The notes: generated by a model not told the origin, from the letters alone. Positions 54,309 to 63,837 are shown, counted from the stretch's first letter. The stretch: 64,000 nucleotides of DNA from CAZUWH01 sp964624075 (GCA_964624075.1 CAZUWH010000006.1:1-64000); one strand, 5' to 3'. Numbers and translations: made by a program.

Positions 54309-55930
54309 TCAGTAGACCTTGTCATGGGACCACATGTCTGCAAAGCGCACGACCCGGTTGCGGCCGCCTTCCTTGGCCTGATAAAGCGCAACGTCAGTAA
54401 ACTGACCGTCTGCCAGAAGGTGTCGCTGTCACCTGGGAAGTCAGCTAGGCCGATGGAAATGGTTTTCCGCAGCACGGTAGAACCGGTCTTGATCTCGAGC
54501 TGCCCCACCGCCAACCGAGATTTTCTCGGCCACATGATCTGCAACTTCCGCTGTTGTATCGAGAAGGATGACGAGGTCGGAGATGCGCACTGACTGGCAC
54601 AAAATTCTGGCCAGGGCCTTGATCACGGCATCGCCGGCATACGGCCATAGGTGTCGTTGACCATCTTGAAGTAATCGAGATCCAACATCATTACCACAAG
54701 ATGCGTCCCGCGGCGCTGGGTGTGGGCGATCAGGGTTTCCACATATTCTTCGAGAAAACGGTGGTCATCGGATCACGGAGACTCGACTCCCGCAGTGTAT
54801 CCATCAGTTTCCTGGCCTCCAGGACAGGAGCCGTCTCTTGCAGGTAGACAGTGATATAGGGGATTCGGGCTGCGACCTCATTTTCCTTGTCAGGCGCTAC
54901 GATAAGCTGGAGGATGTTACCGACCGCACCCGATTGGATGATGGGCAAGCAGATATGGCGGCGTGCGCTCACCTCGGGCGGAAGCTGAAAGGTGTAACAG
55001 ATGCCGGGGTTCAGAACGCCATCGGCCTTATGCTCGGTGCGCCGCGCCCGGCAATCCTGGCTGTGGACTAGAATTTGCGGGTCGCACCAGCGGCAGGGCG
55101 CGTTCTGCTCGCCATCTGCGAACAGAGGCGTGATCTGATTGTTGGCCGCACCGACTTCGTAAAGGGAATAGTCCTTGATGGCAAATTCTTCTTCGAGCAT
55201 GCGCACCAGACGCCGGTAGACCTCCATCCACCGTGGTCTCGTCTTCCTCGATCGCCTGCTTGAAATGAGCGGCATTGGTCATGTTTTCAACCATGTCGGT
55301 AGTCGCGTCTAGTTGATTCCCGCCCGGCACCATGGTGCGCGACATTGGTACTGATGCGGCTGAGACCACTGCCCAGAAAGGTCAGCAGACGGTTCATCCC
55401 GGCAGCGATCTGGCCCGATTTCGTCGTGGGTGGACTGGGTGATGCGCGTCTTAAAATCGCCGTGCAGGGCGCGCTCCACCACCTCCTCGACGCTGGCGGC
55501 GGTGGATGCAATCGGCCCCCGAGGGGTGCGACGCAGGAAAATGAAGGCAAAGAACGCAAAGCCGGCCATCACGGCAGCCGTTGCGGTCGCCTTCGTCCGG
55601 AGGCCGTCGATGGAAACCGATAGGGTAATCGCGCCGAGCACTGTTCCTTCCGCCACCCGGTGACAGTCCAGGTAGTTGGGCTGACCCGCAGCCGCGGGGC
55701 GATGAAGGGAATCATGGCCTGCATCAGTGTGTGCTCCCTTCTGCCGTATGGAGCACCTCGCAGCGCGCCGTACCATTTTCCAAAACACCATTTCTCGATC
55801 GGGTCCCTGGCCACCTCCTGCTCAAGGCCCTAGCCGAACTGCTGGCTCACCACCGGAAGCGCGGACGACCCGGGCCGATGTCAGTTGCCGTGCGAATGTG
55901 TTCAGAGGAAGAGATGATGAAAAAATTGCG
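54309..55930 (-). pseudogene. Diguanylate cyclase (heme-type sensor/GGDEF) pseudogene
   Basis: Broken signalling protein. The N-terminal sensor remnant shows NYLDCHRVAEGTVLGAITLS, then a membrane helix AVMAGFAFFAFIFLRR. The middle has a GAF-like stretch LYEVGAANNQITPLFADGEQ and ICLPIIQSGAVGNILQLIVA. The GGDEF domain is split over frames: LVVMMLDLDYFKMVNDTYG, AGDAVIKALARILCQSVRIS, then TISIGLADFPGD and ALYQAKEGGRNRVVRFADMW. The GGDEF/GGEEF active-site segment itself is deleted (VRISDLVILLDTT). The upstream boundary is approximate. Confidence 0.75.
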
Positions 55931-56087
55931 AAATGCATACAGGCTTATGACAAGCTTCTCATTTTCTGCCTGAAACGCTCCCCCCAGACAACTGGAAAAG
56001 AGGTACCTACAAAATTACAGTGACAGCGACCCCTGGCTCGCTCTTGCGTGTCCTTCGCATGGGGGAAAAACTGCAGCAGCCCTTAGC

Positions 56088-56115
56088 TTTTGCGCCATTC
56101 GGCGCGCCACGGCGG
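56088..56115 (+). repeat. Structured intergenic repeat, partial copy 3
   Basis: TTTTGCGCCATTC (56088-56100) followed by GGCGCGCCACGGCGG, closely matching the ends of copies at 8382-8405 and 16406-16434. The left half of the element is not recognisable here. Confidence 0.55.
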
Positions 56116-56131
56116 CGGGCACTTGAACGCG

Positions 56132-56162
56132 TATCCCGAGCGCCAACGCCGCGCTCGGGATA
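56132..56162. terminator. Perfect 11-bp hairpin downstream of tRNA-Glu
   Basis: TATCCCGAGCG and CGCTCGGGATA with a 9-base loop. On the minus strand it lies about 75 bases after the tRNA and could end that transcript, though no T-run follows. It adjoins the partial repeat copy. Confidence 0.45.
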
Positions 56163-56237
56163 GATCAACGCTTGCTAGCATCACACGCTGTAGAACCTGA
56201 TATGCAGACAGCAAGTTCTGGTATTGGGTAGAAAAGA

Positions 56238-56313
56238 TGGTGCCCCCTAGGGGATTCGAACCCCTGTTACCGCCGTGAGAGGGCGATGTCCTGGGCCTCT
56301 AGACGAAGGGGAC
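56238..56313 (-). tRNA. tRNA-Glu (anticodon CTC)
   Basis: 76 nt including the encoded CCA. Acceptor stem GTCCCCT pairs with AGGGGGC (one T-G pair); the anticodon loop CTCTCAC gives anticodon CTC, and the T arm GGGGTTCGAATCCCC is perfect. Reads GAG codons; a TTC tRNA-Glu is expected elsewhere in the genome. Confidence 0.95.
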
Positions 56314-56346
56314 CTGCGTTTTTCCCAGCGAAATATTCTAGCTTCA

Positions 56347-56376
56347 TCTATAGCTAATCCTCTCTTCTTCTGACAA
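56347..56376 (-). promoter_or_regulatory. Promoter of tRNA-Glu
   Basis: On the minus strand TTGTCA (56371-56376) and TATAGA (56347-56352) are 18 bases apart, about 34 bases upstream of the tRNA 5' end, a typical distance for a precursor transcript. Confidence 0.55.
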
Positions 56377-56503
56377 GCTTTTTTATCAGGAGAATCGAGG
56401 GAGCGAGCGCGTCGCACTTCAGACCAGGGGTGGCCCCTGTGCAGATGGTCCGGACCGTCGCTCCCCCGTGTTCCTGCGCGTCTCTAGAAAGGAGCGTCCG
56501 GTC

Positions 56504-56983
56504 GTGTCGATGCACGCACCCGCATGGGCAAAACAGACGAACAAAAGCATTCCTGTTCTGGCTTGCCAAAATCGATTAAGATCACGAGAAGAATGTCAGG
56601 AGAGCATATCGACCATAAGGGAGTCTACCTATAAAGAAGTGCAGGGTTTCGTACTTGCCGCCTGTCTTGGCTGGATAGCCTCCTGGGCGGGGTTGGACCA
56701 GTTCGTCTATCTGAATAGTAACAGATTGGCGACACACTACACGGAAGCGGTAAGGCAGCAAATAAGCGCCTGCAGGGGCAGTTTCAAGGAACGTTATGAC
56801 TGCAGGGAGGGAATCATTCTCGAAGGCAATCGCAGCACCTTTCTTAATATGATCGTGCTCTTTGTGATTGTGTTTGGCCCACCCATTGGGCTTGGCATTG
56901 TCTACAGTCTTTTCACGCCTGTGACGCCGTCGCCCTCCCCTTCCCGCGGTTCAGGGTATGATGGAAGAGGAAGATCCCGATGA
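56504..56983 (+). CDS. Hypothetical small membrane protein
   Basis: 159 residues if started at the GTG nine bases after AAAGGAG; an ATG follows two codons later. Two probable membrane segments: FVLAACLGWIASWAGL (about residue 50) and FLNMIVLFVIVFGPPIGLGI (about residue 112), flanking a hydrophilic loop with two cysteines (SACRGSF, YDCREGI). The C-terminal tail is serine/proline/glycine-rich. No family recognised. Reading-frame integrity over hydrophobic segments supports a real gene. Confidence 0.5.
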   Translation: MSMHAPAWAKQTNKSIPVLACQNRLRSREECQESISTIRESTYKEVQGFVLAACLGWIASWAGLDQFVYLNSNRLATHYTEAVRQQISACRGSFKERYDCREGIILEGNRSTFLNMIVLFVIVFGPPIGLGIVYSLFTPVTPSPSPSRGSGYDGRGRSR

Positions 56984-57050
56984 GCTGCGTCAGACGCGCA
57001 GGACTCTGCGCCATCGCAGATGAAAAAGATGCGGGGAAAGCCCGCGTAAG

Positions 57051-58565
57051 TCAACGCCAGATGGACCTGCCTGTTCCGGGCAGGCCATAAGAAGGCCATT
57101 TGTGCGTAACCATCTCGACCACCGCTTCGGCCATGTGAATCTTCTCCCCCCAGGCGCGATGTGTTTCCGGCGGCCATTTGTTGGTCGCATCGAGTCCGAG
57201 CTTGCCTCCCAGACCCGATTCGGGTGAAGCGAAATCCAGATAGTCAATCGGTGTGCGTTCGATCACGGTGAGGTCGCGGACTGGATCCATGCGGGTAGCG
57301 ATGGCCCACATGACATCCTTCCAGTTACGCGCATCGATATCATCATCGACGATGATGACGAACTTGGTATACATGAACTGGCGCAGGAACGACCAGACTC
57401 CCATCATGATCCGCTTGGCATGGCCGGGATAGGCTTTGCGCATGCTGACGACGGCAATGCGGTAACTGCATCCTTCCGGAGGCAACCAGAAATCGACGAT
57501 TTCCGGGAATTGCTGGACCAACAGAGGAATGAAGACCTCATTCAAGGCTTCGCCCAGCACGCTGGGTTCATCGGGAGGACGGCCGGTGAAGGTGGAAAGA
57601 TAAATAGCATCCCGACGATGGGTGATGGCAGACAGCCGGAAGACCGGAAAAGGCTCCACAGCGTTGTAATAACCGGTGTGATCGCCGTAAGGACCTTCTT
57701 CCGCCTCCTCATCAGGCATCACGTGACCTTCCAGAACGACCTCGGCCTCGGCCGGTACCTTCAACGGCACCGTCCGGCATTCGACCAGTTCCACCTTCTG
57801 CCTGCGCAACAATCCTGCGAACTGATATTCGGACAGGGTATCCGGTACCGGGGTCACCGCTGCGAGCAAGGTGCCTGGATCAGTCCCGATGACTACGGCA
57901 ACCGGAAACGGTCTGCGCTCCTTCTCCTGCCAGCGCCGGAACTGCTGGGCCCCGCCGCGATGCCTGAGCCAGCGCATCAAGGTCGTGTCCCGGCCGGTCA
58001 CCTGCATGCGATAGATACCGAGGTTGAAGCCATCCGCCCGGTTGCCAGCCGGATCGGGGCCTTGCGTCACCACCATGCCCCATGTGATCAGCGGGGCCGG
58101 CTCTCCCGGCCAGCATGACTGAATCGGCAGCCGGAATAGGTCGATGTCGGCGCCCTGCAAGACCACTTCCTGACAGGGCGCCCGGGACACCGTTTTCGGC
58201 TTCATGGCCAGCACGGTTCTGAGCAGGGGCACTAGCGCCAGGGCCTCGCGCAAGCCGCCAGGCGGCTTCGGCTGCTTGAGGAAGGCAAGCGTTTCGCCCA
58301 CGGCCCGCAATTGATCCGGCGTGCGGTCCATGCCCCATGCCACCCGCTCCACTGTGCCGAACAGGTTGACGAGCACCGGGAAGGCATAGCGGTGACCATC
58401 CTCCTTCACCACGTTTTCGAACAGCACGGCCGGTCCATTTTCGGCCAGAAGACGGGTCTGGATTTCGGTCATTTCCAGAAAGGGTGAGACGGGAACCGAA
58501 ACGCAGACCAGTTGGCCCTTCTGTTCCAGGACGGCCACGAAATCGCGCAACGAACTACAGACCAT
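57051..58565 (-). CDS. ubiD: 4-hydroxy-3-polyprenylbenzoate decarboxylase UbiD
   Basis: 504-residue prenylated-FMN-dependent decarboxylase of ubiquinone synthesis. Seen: MVCSSLRDFVAVLEQKGQL, ENVVKEDGHRYAFPVLVNLF, YRMQVTGRDTTLMRWLRHRG, GHVMPDEEAEEGPYGDHTGY (active-site glutamates), FTGRPPDEPSVLGEALNEVF, KFVIIVDDDIDARNWKDVMW and LGLDATNKWPPET. Full length. Ubiquinone is the acceptor for the complex I encoded in the window. Confidence 0.96.
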   Translation of the reverse strand: MVCSSLRDFVAVLEQKGQLVCVSVPVSPFLEMTEIQTRLLAENGPAVLFENVVKEDGHRYAFPVLVNLFGTVERVAWGMDRTPDQLRAVGETLAFLKQPKPPGGLREALALVPLLRTVLAMKPKTVSRAPCQEVVLQGADIDLFRLPIQSCWPGEPAPLITWGMVVTQGPDPAGNRADGFNLGIYRMQVTGRDTTLMRWLRHRGGAQQFRRWQEKERRPFPVAVVIGTDPGTLLAAVTPVPDTLSEYQFAGLLRRQKVELVECRTVPLKVPAEAEVVLEGHVMPDEEAEEGPYGDHTGYYNAVEPFPVFRLSAITHRRDAIYLSTFTGRPPDEPSVLGEALNEVFIPLLVQQFPEIVDFWLPPEGCSYRIAVVSMRKAYPGHAKRIMMGVWSFLRQFMYTKFVIIVDDDIDARNWKDVMWAIATRMDPVRDLTVIERTPIDYLDFASPESGLGGKLGLDATNKWPPETHRAWGEKIHMAEAVVEMVTHKWPSYGLPGTGRSIWR

Positions 58566-58806
58566 GGGAATTCCGCCGGGCTTCCTCAACGCTGTCAGGC
58601 ACAGGCGACACCAACCCCTCATTCTCGCCACTTCGAGAATGAACAAACGAGAAGTGACGGCAGAAGCGCCGTTCTTTGGAAAATACTTCCCCTTCTGCCT
58701 GTTCTTCAAGAACAAAGGCATCGATCATGCGTAATAATGAGGCGCATGGACCAGGCCTGGACGGAATAGCGACCAAGGTAGGGTCTCATTGCGTCGGCAG
58801 GAAAAT

Positions 58807-58876
58807 CCACGACACGCGGATCTCATGTGTAATTCTGAAAGAGTGGAACGCAACACATGAAGATCGCGTGTCGTGG
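58807..58876. repeat. Large near-perfect inverted repeat (24-bp arms)
   Basis: Arms 58807-58830 and 58853-58876 both read CCACGACACGCG at the outer end and CATGTGT at the inner end, differing only in the 5 central bases; loop of 22 bases. It lies between the ubiD start and the 3' end of the outer-membrane-protein pseudogene. It could be a bidirectional terminator, a small palindromic mobile element or a hairpin operator. Confidence 0.75.
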
Positions 58877-58898
58877 TGCAGGGTCAGAACGTGTACCC

Positions 58899-60150
58899 TA
58901 GATTCCCTTTGACACCACGGAAGCTGCTCCCAAGCCCGTCAGTGTAGGTGATACCCAGGCGCAGGTCTTGAACCGCCCGGTAGGACAGACTGAGCCCGCA
59001 GGCCAAGGGTCACATCCAGGTACTGATTCACGGATATGGCATCACCGAAAAAGGCGGTATGAGCGGCGTTGAATTCCCATGCTACTGGCATGTCCATTAT
59101 GCTGAATCCGGGCGGTCCTTCGGCGCCGACCCCGTTCTTAATCACCTGGTTGGCCAGGTCGTAGTCAATTGAATACCCGCCGATACTGATGCCTTCGGTC
59201 TTATAGTAACTCTCTATGTTCGTAATACTGAATTCATAGTCGTCCTTGGGGATTATATAGTGGCTGGTAAGAAACCCGCAATAGATGATTGCTGCCGATC
59301 TAAGATCAACCGATCCCGCGCCGCCAGCCCTGATTCCGGAGGTAAGCGACCATGAGTCCATGACGGGAAAGATGTAGCGCCAGCCCCAGAGAACCACTGT
59401 AGGCGTTGGCTGACGCGGTCTGCGTCAAGGCGAGCGGTATATCGATCGTCAAAGCGTACCGGGGTCCTTGGAGAAAATCGTGTACCCAAGGGGCAGCGTG
59501 TAAACATTCTGGCTGAATCCATCTGCCGAATACCGGCTGAACCGTGCCCCGAGGAGAATCTGGTTGGCGACAATCGTACTTGGCTGCCGCAGTTCCCGAG
59601 GCGGCACTGGTAGCCCGGGCGTTGTCAAAATCTGCAGCCCCTATCATCGCCATCAGGCTGTTTGGATTGCCGGCAATGGAATCGATCGAGGTGGAACCAA
59701 CTGCTTCCCTGAGTAGCCTCTGCAAAATGCCGCCCCCGTTTTTCTTCAAGTAATCTTCGAACATGGCTTGAGTTTTATCTCGGGTAGCACCAGTGAAATC
59801 AGGATCAGTCCCGAGCCTAGCCACCATGAAGTTGAGTGTTATTGAATCAGCCTCGTAGGATACAGTGGCGGGAACTTCGCGAATCGACAGGATCGCGGTG
59901 GCTGCGGACGTAAGTCCATAGCTTAAAACAAGCCCCTTGGAACCATTACTGTCAAGCGCATTTATCATGTCTTCGATGCGGCTGTAACCCGCGTGAGCCG
60001 ACTGGGGGCCCATGACAGCGTCAATCGTGAAGATGTCCTTTGCCGTGCTACTTTCAGGGTACAGCGCATAGAGCAGGGCCATACCGGCAACCAACAAAGA
60101 TCGACACCTGCGTCAGCGGACGCCAGCCATGAGTGATAACGTTGCTGCAA
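58899..60150 (-). pseudogene. Outer-membrane beta-barrel protein pseudogene
   Basis: The upstream part encodes an export-like N-terminus (LLVAGMALLYALY) and TIDAVMGPQSAHAGYSRIED, then FEDYLKKNGGGILQRLLREA. After about 59560 the frame changes: ARFSRYSADGFSQNVYTLPL, then ALTIDIPLALTQTASANAYS, another shift to DSWSLTSGIRAGGAGSVDLR, and finally LRLGITYTDGLGSS with GVKGNLGYTF and a stop near 58911. Alternating hydrophobic strands and the terminal phenylalanine are typical of outer-membrane barrels. At least three frameshifts; family not identified. Confidence 0.65.
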
Positions 60151-60315
60151 CTTGTTCTATATTCATCATTCATCCCTTCTGAAAAAGTTGTACATTTGCA
60201 CCTCCTGTCCAAAGGACATGGGTGTACCCCCGTCTAAGGCCACAAGTTATAAATATCAAGGCAGTACGGACGTTCTGGTATGGCAGTTGCGCGGTAACCA
60301 GACACATCCCCCCTC

Positions 60316-60376
60316 TGTCATTCCCGCGAAGCTCGTCCAAGCGAAAGCGGAGAGCGGGAATCCATGGCTGGACGAT
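60316..60376. repeat. Palindromic repeat, GTCATTCCCGCG type
   Basis: GTCATTCCCGCGAAG ... GCGGGAATCCATGG, a form of the dispersed palindromes common in proteobacteria. A related but longer and eroded copy ending GGGAATGACGG lies at 61262-61395. Confidence 0.5.
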
Positions 60377-60749
60377 GCAGCATATTGTGGTTTAGTAACG
60401 CGCCCGCCAAAACATTTACCAAAGATTGTTCTTTTGTGACGGAAGTAAGCTGATTGCGCGAGGATGGATGTGAGCGGTTACGTCGCGCGGATAGCAATCT
60501 TGCCATATGTTCCTGACATGGCTGTGACACCGAGACACTGCGCAATGGCCTACGATTTTGACCTAGAGGGGAAACAATATAGGGTTCTATACTCTTGAAA
60601 AGAGTTATGGCGCAGCCTTAATGCATGCCAAAGTCAGAGCGATCGGGTGAAGAGGGGGGGCCCTAACAGCCCAATTTCGTCATACGCGGACTTGGAGGAG
60701 CGTTTTCCCTGGCAATACACGCATTCAGACTTGCGGTTGGACGCGTCTG
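60377..60749. other. Non-coding interval, possible small transcript
   Basis: No open frame with recognisable content. A small stem ACTCTTGAAAAGAGT lies near 60591-60605 and a TCAGAC/GTCTGA stem at 60725-60750 just before the terminator. A short RNA ending at 60784 is possible; alternatively this is the eroded end of a lost gene. Confidence 0.35.
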
Positions 60750-60784
60750 AAAGCCCTCTCCGCCGGGTCTGGAAAGGGCTTTTT
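60750..60784 (+). terminator. Intrinsic terminator upstream of rpsT
   Basis: AAAGCCCT (60750-60757) pairs with AGGGCTTT (60775-60782) and runs into five T residues. A strong terminator with no intact gene immediately upstream on the plus strand. Confidence 0.75.
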
Positions 60785-60807
60785 GCAGGAGAGTCCGCTG
60801 ATACGAA

Positions 60808-60838
60808 TTGATATTGATAATGAATCCTATCCTATAAT
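60808..60838 (+). promoter_or_regulatory. Possible upstream rpsT promoter
   Basis: TTGATA (60808-60813) and a perfect TATAAT (60833-60838) with a long 19-base spacer, about 110 bases before the rpsT start. Confidence 0.45.
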
Positions 60839-60866
60839 GAGAACGCCAGCGGCGTTGAAACGAGGG

Positions 60867-60895
60867 TTGACGTCATCCCCCAATCGTCTTAATAA
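60867..60895 (+). promoter_or_regulatory. Proximal rpsT promoter
   Basis: TTGACG (60867-60872) and TAATAA (60890-60895) spaced 17 bases, about 55 bases before the rpsT start codon. Confidence 0.5.
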
Positions 60896-60949
60896 TATGG
60901 TTTCCATGGTTCGTAATATTCGCAATACAAGGATCGACAAGGGTTCTCG

Positions 60950-61222
60950 ATGGCCAATCATCCATCTGCAAAAAAGCGTATCCGCCGCAACGGCCGTCGT
61001 GCCATGATCAACCGCATGCGGGTCAGTCGCATCCGTACGTCCGTGCGCAAGGTTGAAACAGCCGTTGCCGCTGGTGACAAGGTGCAAGCCGAAGCGGCTT
61101 TCGCCGCAGCGGTTCCTGAACTCATGCGTGGCATCAACAAGGGTGTCATCCACCGCAACAAGGCCGCACGCAAGGTTTCCCGCCTGTCCGCTCGTGTCAA
61201 ATCCCTGAGAGCGGGCCTTTGA
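60950..61222 (+). CDS. rpsT: 30S ribosomal protein S20
   Basis: 90-residue basic, helical ribosomal protein that binds 16S rRNA. Sequence begins MANHPSAKKRIRRNGRRAMI and continues TAVAAGDKVQAEAAF, then KGVIHRNKAARKVSRLSARV, matching S20 over its whole length. The start codon is non-ATG (TTCTCGATGG context allows the ATG at 60950). Next gene is dnaA, a conserved alphaproteobacterial pairing. Confidence 0.96.
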   Translation: MANHPSAKKRIRRNGRRAMINRMRVSRIRTSVRKVETAVAAGDKVQAEAAFAAAVPELMRGINKGVIHRNKAARKVSRLSARVKSLRAGL

Positions 61223-62364
61223 AGTGTCCGTCTGGAGGCGTATTGTTATTTTTCAATGCTTTGGCCGGCGCCCTCGCGAAGCCTGTCCCCGCGAGAGCGG
61301 GGAGCCGGGGGTCCGGGAGCGGTTTGTTGTGCCGGGATCCTCATGGAGTCCCGCCCCCGTTTGCGCGAGGGCAAGCCTTTGTGGGAATGACGGCGTGTTT
61401 CTTTAGCGTATTGAAAACACTCATTATGTTTTCTGGCAGTCCTCTGAAAGATATAGTGATGGCGCGTGCAGCAATCCGGTTTCGAGGTGACAGACGATGC
61501 TGCAGGAGGGGGTGACGTATGAACGTGAGCGGGAGAATGCCTGCCCGCTCCCTCCTTTAAGGATTGCCCTGTGCACAGATCCTTGACAGTCCGGGGTGTA
61601 CTGCTGGTATGTGCGTTCCTTTCGGGAGGATCATGCACTTTCCAGGAAGTTCCTGGAAGGAGAAGGGGTTTTGCCTGCATTCCTGGGAGGACTGGTCTCT
61701 TGTCCGCCAGTTCGCGGGCAAAAGGTGTGCACTCCAGAAAAAGTGATCCAACCTGGTTGCATCCCGCTCCGGAATGGCAGGAAACGGCTCGGCCCTGAAC
61801 TTCAGAAATTTTCAAACCGGCGTTGTCTGGAGAAAGGGGGTCTCCCTTGCTTTGCGGTCTCTCTCATTCATCGTTTGCCATTTGCGGGGTGCGTTGCAGG
61901 GAGATCAGGTATTCTTCGGGATTTGCAAAGAACCGCCTTGTCGGCATGCATTGATTCACCTTCTGCGTCAATACCCGAACTGGTCATCCGTCGCAAGATC
62001 ATCTTGCTTTCAGCAGAATCAGCCGGTAGAGTCCAATGATAATGGATGTTTTCCCCTATAACTTGTGACTAGAAATGCCGTCCACCATGGGAAGGATGAT
62101 TCCAAGGGGTGGTGGTTATGTTTGTTTGTCGCAGCGAGGGATTGGCGGGGGCAGGATCGTTTGCATCTTTGCGCCAGCGTGGTCTTCAGGGCAGTGTACA
62201 TGCCGCAGCAGACCCGTAGTAAAGTAAACTGCCGTTGCGTGAGCGGGAAGGCTCATTTTCATTGTGCCTGGTCATCCACGGACAGGTCAGCGCAGTTTGA
62301 TGCCAGGGGGGGCTATTGGCCTATCGTGGCTTTGGGAAAAGCGGCTCCGCGGGCAAGGTGGCTG
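61223..62364. other. 1.1-kb non-coding region between rpsT and dnaA
   Basis: No convincing gene. Contents: an eroded GTCATTCCCGCG-type repeat (61262-61395), a GAGCGGG/CCCGCTC hairpin (61527-61533, 61544-61550) and a near-perfect dyad (61640-61658). I saw no cluster of DnaA boxes, so this is not clearly the replication origin. An ORF at 61596-62039 has no recognisable motif. The region should include the dnaA promoter. Confidence 0.5.
61640..61658. promoter_or_regulatory. Operator-like dyad upstream of dnaA
   Basis: TTCCAGGAA G TTCCTGGAA, a perfect 9-bp inverted repeat around a single base, extended by partial matches outside. Spacing and symmetry suit a dimeric DNA-binding protein. No known regulator matched by eye. 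Confidence 0.4.
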
Positions 62365-63837
62365 ATGAAGAACGGGAAAGAGGCTGGTTCGGATCAATGG
62401 GATCGCGTTCGCGGTCGCCTGCGCCAGGAAGTCGAAGACGCTGCCTACAAGAGTTGGGTCAAACCCATGGTCTTGACTGGTATTCGCGACGGAGAGGTGA
62501 ACATCGGTGTGCCAACCCGTTTCATGCGGGATTTCGTGGCAACGCACTATGCGGATCGAATCCGTGCCTTGTGGAGCCATGTCGATCCAGCCATCCGGAC
62601 GGTGAACTTCGTCGTCCACGCCATCCCACCCCTGCCGGCGGCAGGGCCGGTGGTCAGCCGGAGCCGGTCCGCACCCCGTTCGTCTGGAACAGATGGGGTG
62701 GGTGAGGGGGCCTCTGCACTCTCCGCCCCCCTGACCGAGCAACCGGCCTTGCCTTCTCCCGCCCCCGCCGCCGCGATGTCTATGACCCTGGGTTTCGACG
62801 ATCGTGAAGCTCTCTCGGCGTCGCTTGATCCGCGTTTCACTTTTGTCAATTTTATTGTCGGCAAGCCGAACGAATTCGCGCATGCCGCTGCCCGCCGGGT
62901 AGCCGATTCCGATCACGTTCCCTTCAATCCCCTGTTTCTCTACGGCGGCGTGGGCCTGGGCAAAACGCATCTGATGCATGCCATCGCCTGGCACATTCGC
63001 GAACGGGCCCCGGCCCGCACCGTCATCTATCTGTCGGCAGAAAAGTTCATGTATCGATTCGTGCGGGCGTTGCGCTTCCAGGATACCATGGCTTTCAAGG
63101 AACAGTTTCGCTCCGTTGACGTATTGATGATCGACGATGTCCAATTCATCGCCGGCAAGGATGCCACCCAGGAAGAGTTCTTCCACACTTTCAACGCACT
63201 CGTTGATCAGGGGCGCCAGATCGTGATTTCTGCAGACAAGTCGCCTGCCGACCTGGAAGGAATGGAGGAGCGCCTGCGCTCACGATTGGGATGCGGGCTG
63301 GTGGCTGATATTCATGCCACGACCTATGAACTGCGGCTTGGTATTCTTCAACACAAAGCGGAGCGGATTGGCATTGTCGTGCCCCTCAAGGTCATGGAAT
63401 TTCTGGCTGGGAAGATCACCTCGAACGTGCGCGAGCTGGAGGGCGCCTTGAACCGGGTCGCCGCCCATGCCCAGCTCGTGGGACGCGATATAACCCTTGA
63501 AACAACACAGGAATTGTTGCACGATCTGCTGAGATCTTACGACAGGCGTGTCACTGTTGAAGATATACAGCGAAAAGTAGCTGAACATTTCAATATCAAG
63601 GTTTCGGACATGAGTTCAGCCCGGCGCACGCGATTGGTGGCGCGGCCGCGGCAGGTCGCCATGTATCTGGCTAAAACCCTAACATCCCGCTCCCTGCCTG
63701 AAATCGGACGCAGATTCGGCAACCGCGATCACACCACCGTGATGCATGCCGTGCGCAAGGTCGAGGAACTGATCGAAACCGATCCCAGCTTTGCCGAGGA
63801 CGTGGAATTGCTGCGCCGCATGCTGGAACGATCATAA
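62365..63837 (+). CDS. dnaA: Chromosomal replication initiator protein DnaA
   Basis: 490 residues. Domain I (WDRVRGRLRQEVEDAAYKSW), a variable proline/serine-rich domain II, AAA+ domain III with Walker A LYGGVGLGKTHLMHAIAWHI, Walker B VDVLMIDDVQFIAGKDATQE and sensor region, and DNA-binding domain IV with the signature GRRFGNRDHTTVMHAVRKVE. The ATG at 62365 after AAGGTGG is chosen; the open frame extends 100 codons upstream without similarity. dnaN presumably follows outside the window. Confidence 0.97.
   Translation: MKNGKEAGSDQWDRVRGRLRQEVEDAAYKSWVKPMVLTGIRDGEVNIGVPTRFMRDFVATHYADRIRALWSHVDPAIRTVNFVVHAIPPLPAAGPVVSRSRSAPRSSGTDGVGEGASALSAPLTEQPALPSPAPAAAMSMTLGFDDREALSASLDPRFTFVNFIVGKPNEFAHAAARRVADSDHVPFNPLFLYGGVGLGKTHLMHAIAWHIRERAPARTVIYLSAEKFMYRFVRALRFQDTMAFKEQFRSVDVLMIDDVQFIAGKDATQEEFFHTFNALVDQGRQIVISADKSPADLEGMEERLRSRLGCGLVADIHATTYELRLGILQHKAERIGIVVPLKVMEFLAGKITSNVRELEGALNRVAAHAQLVGRDITLETTQELLHDLLRSYDRRVTVEDIQRKVAEHFNIKVSDMSSARRTRLVARPRQVAMYLAKTLTSRSLPEIGRRFGNRDHTTVMHAVRKVEELIETDPSFAEDVELLRRMLERS

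Noticed and set aside
61596..62039. ORF between rpsT and dnaA
   Set aside because: No similarity, no convincing start signals, overlapping alternative frames of equal length.
61223..62364. Replication origin next to dnaA
   Set aside because: No cluster of TTATCCACA-like boxes or an AT-rich unwinding element was visible; skew could not be calculated by eye.
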